Position numbers and translations under genes: made by a program
Part shown: positions 63,999 to 64,000 of the stretch, piece after piece
How the letters are laid out: every line of letters starts with the position of its first letter
Position numbering within the stretch: the stretch's first letter is position 1
The notes under the pieces: model-generated
Told to the model about the DNA's origin: nothing
Databases searched by the model: none
What the model saw: only the letters and a program-made list of their open reading frames with translations
Source of the DNA: Puniceibacterium antarcticum
GTDB taxonomy: Bacteria > Pseudomonadota > Alphaproteobacteria > Rhodobacterales > Rhodobacteraceae
Length of the DNA stretch: 64,000 nt
Assembly (NCBI RefSeq): GCF_002760615.1
Contig: NZ_AWWI01000126.1
Coordinates: 23,531-87,530, forward strand
Direction: 5' to 3'

Positions 63999-64000
63999 TG

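Noticed and set aside
1..64000. Mobile elements, CRISPR arrays, toxin-antitoxin or phage genes
   Set aside because: No transposase, integrase, regular repeat array or composition shift was seen.

Overview
The window is a gene-dense stretch of a GC-rich alphaproteobacterial chromosome, most likely Rhodobacteraceae (Roseobacter group). The evidence is the gene set and order: an RpoE-ChrR pair next to the five-gene operon known from Rhodobacter sphaeroides, a fructose-type ABC system close to the rhizobial Frc system, a Rhodobacterales-type serC leader RNA, a 2-piece style of gene packing with many ATGA/GTGA overlaps, and an alphaproteobacterial GTTC-N7-GTTC LexA box. No insertion sequence, prophage, CRISPR array or other mobile element was seen; it reads as core chromosome.

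Layout. 1-4.7 kb: thiolase N-terminus, EthD-family protein, threonine catabolism (kbl-tdh), MscS channel. 4.8-9.5 kb: leucine biosynthesis (leuC, leuD, leuB) interrupted by a secreted endonuclease/exonuclease/phosphatase-family protein and closed by a strong terminator. 9.6-13 kb: DMT exporter, tRNA-Pro(CGG), AsmA-like protein. 13-18.2 kb: a sugar uptake locus with a ROK repressor and a FucU/RbsD mutarotase on one strand and frcB-frcC-frcA on the other, separated by a palindrome that carries a TTGACA in each arm. 18.3-24 kb: small oxidoreductase, cueR with its own MerR-type promoter, DedA protein, rlmN, IalB-like protein, asparaginase. 24-28 kb: serine biosynthesis (serB divergent from serC-serA) with a structured leader RNA. 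28-31 kb: phosphatase, universal stress protein, Na+/alanine symporter. 31-36 kb: ureide (uric acid) catabolism with a permease, allA, allE, an allantoinase/OHCU-decarboxylase fusion and the divergent HIU hydrolase. 36-43.4 kb: smpB, an unrecognised nucleotide-binding-like protein, sseA, tyrB-type aminotransferase, a 24-residue membrane protein, a CsbD protein, mutL-rmuC. 43.7-49.5 kb: pyruvate dehydrogenase complex (homodimeric E1, E2, and an E3 carrying its own lipoyl domain). 49.5-55.5 kb: ChrR-RpoE and the divergent five-gene operon, both with candidate RpoE promoters. 55.5-64 kb: dinB with a LexA box, Nudix hydrolase, pyrF, clpB with a heat-shock-type promoter, DUF302 protein, msrP-msrQ, and two DnaA boxes at the right edge.

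Functional themes: amino-acid metabolism (threonine, leucine, serine, aromatic), central carbon entry (PDH, sugar uptake), nitrogen scavenging from purines, and stress protection (singlet oxygen/RpoE, copper/CueR, SOS/DinB, heat/ClpB, methionine sulfoxide repair/MsrPQ, mismatch repair). No wholly new system was identified. The most interesting points are the paired promoters of the RpoE-ChrR locus with its partly uncharacterised operon, the divergent sugar-operon operator, the conserved-looking 24-residue membrane protein, and the DnaA boxes suggesting a nearby replication origin. All calls come from reading the sequence; no database search was possible.
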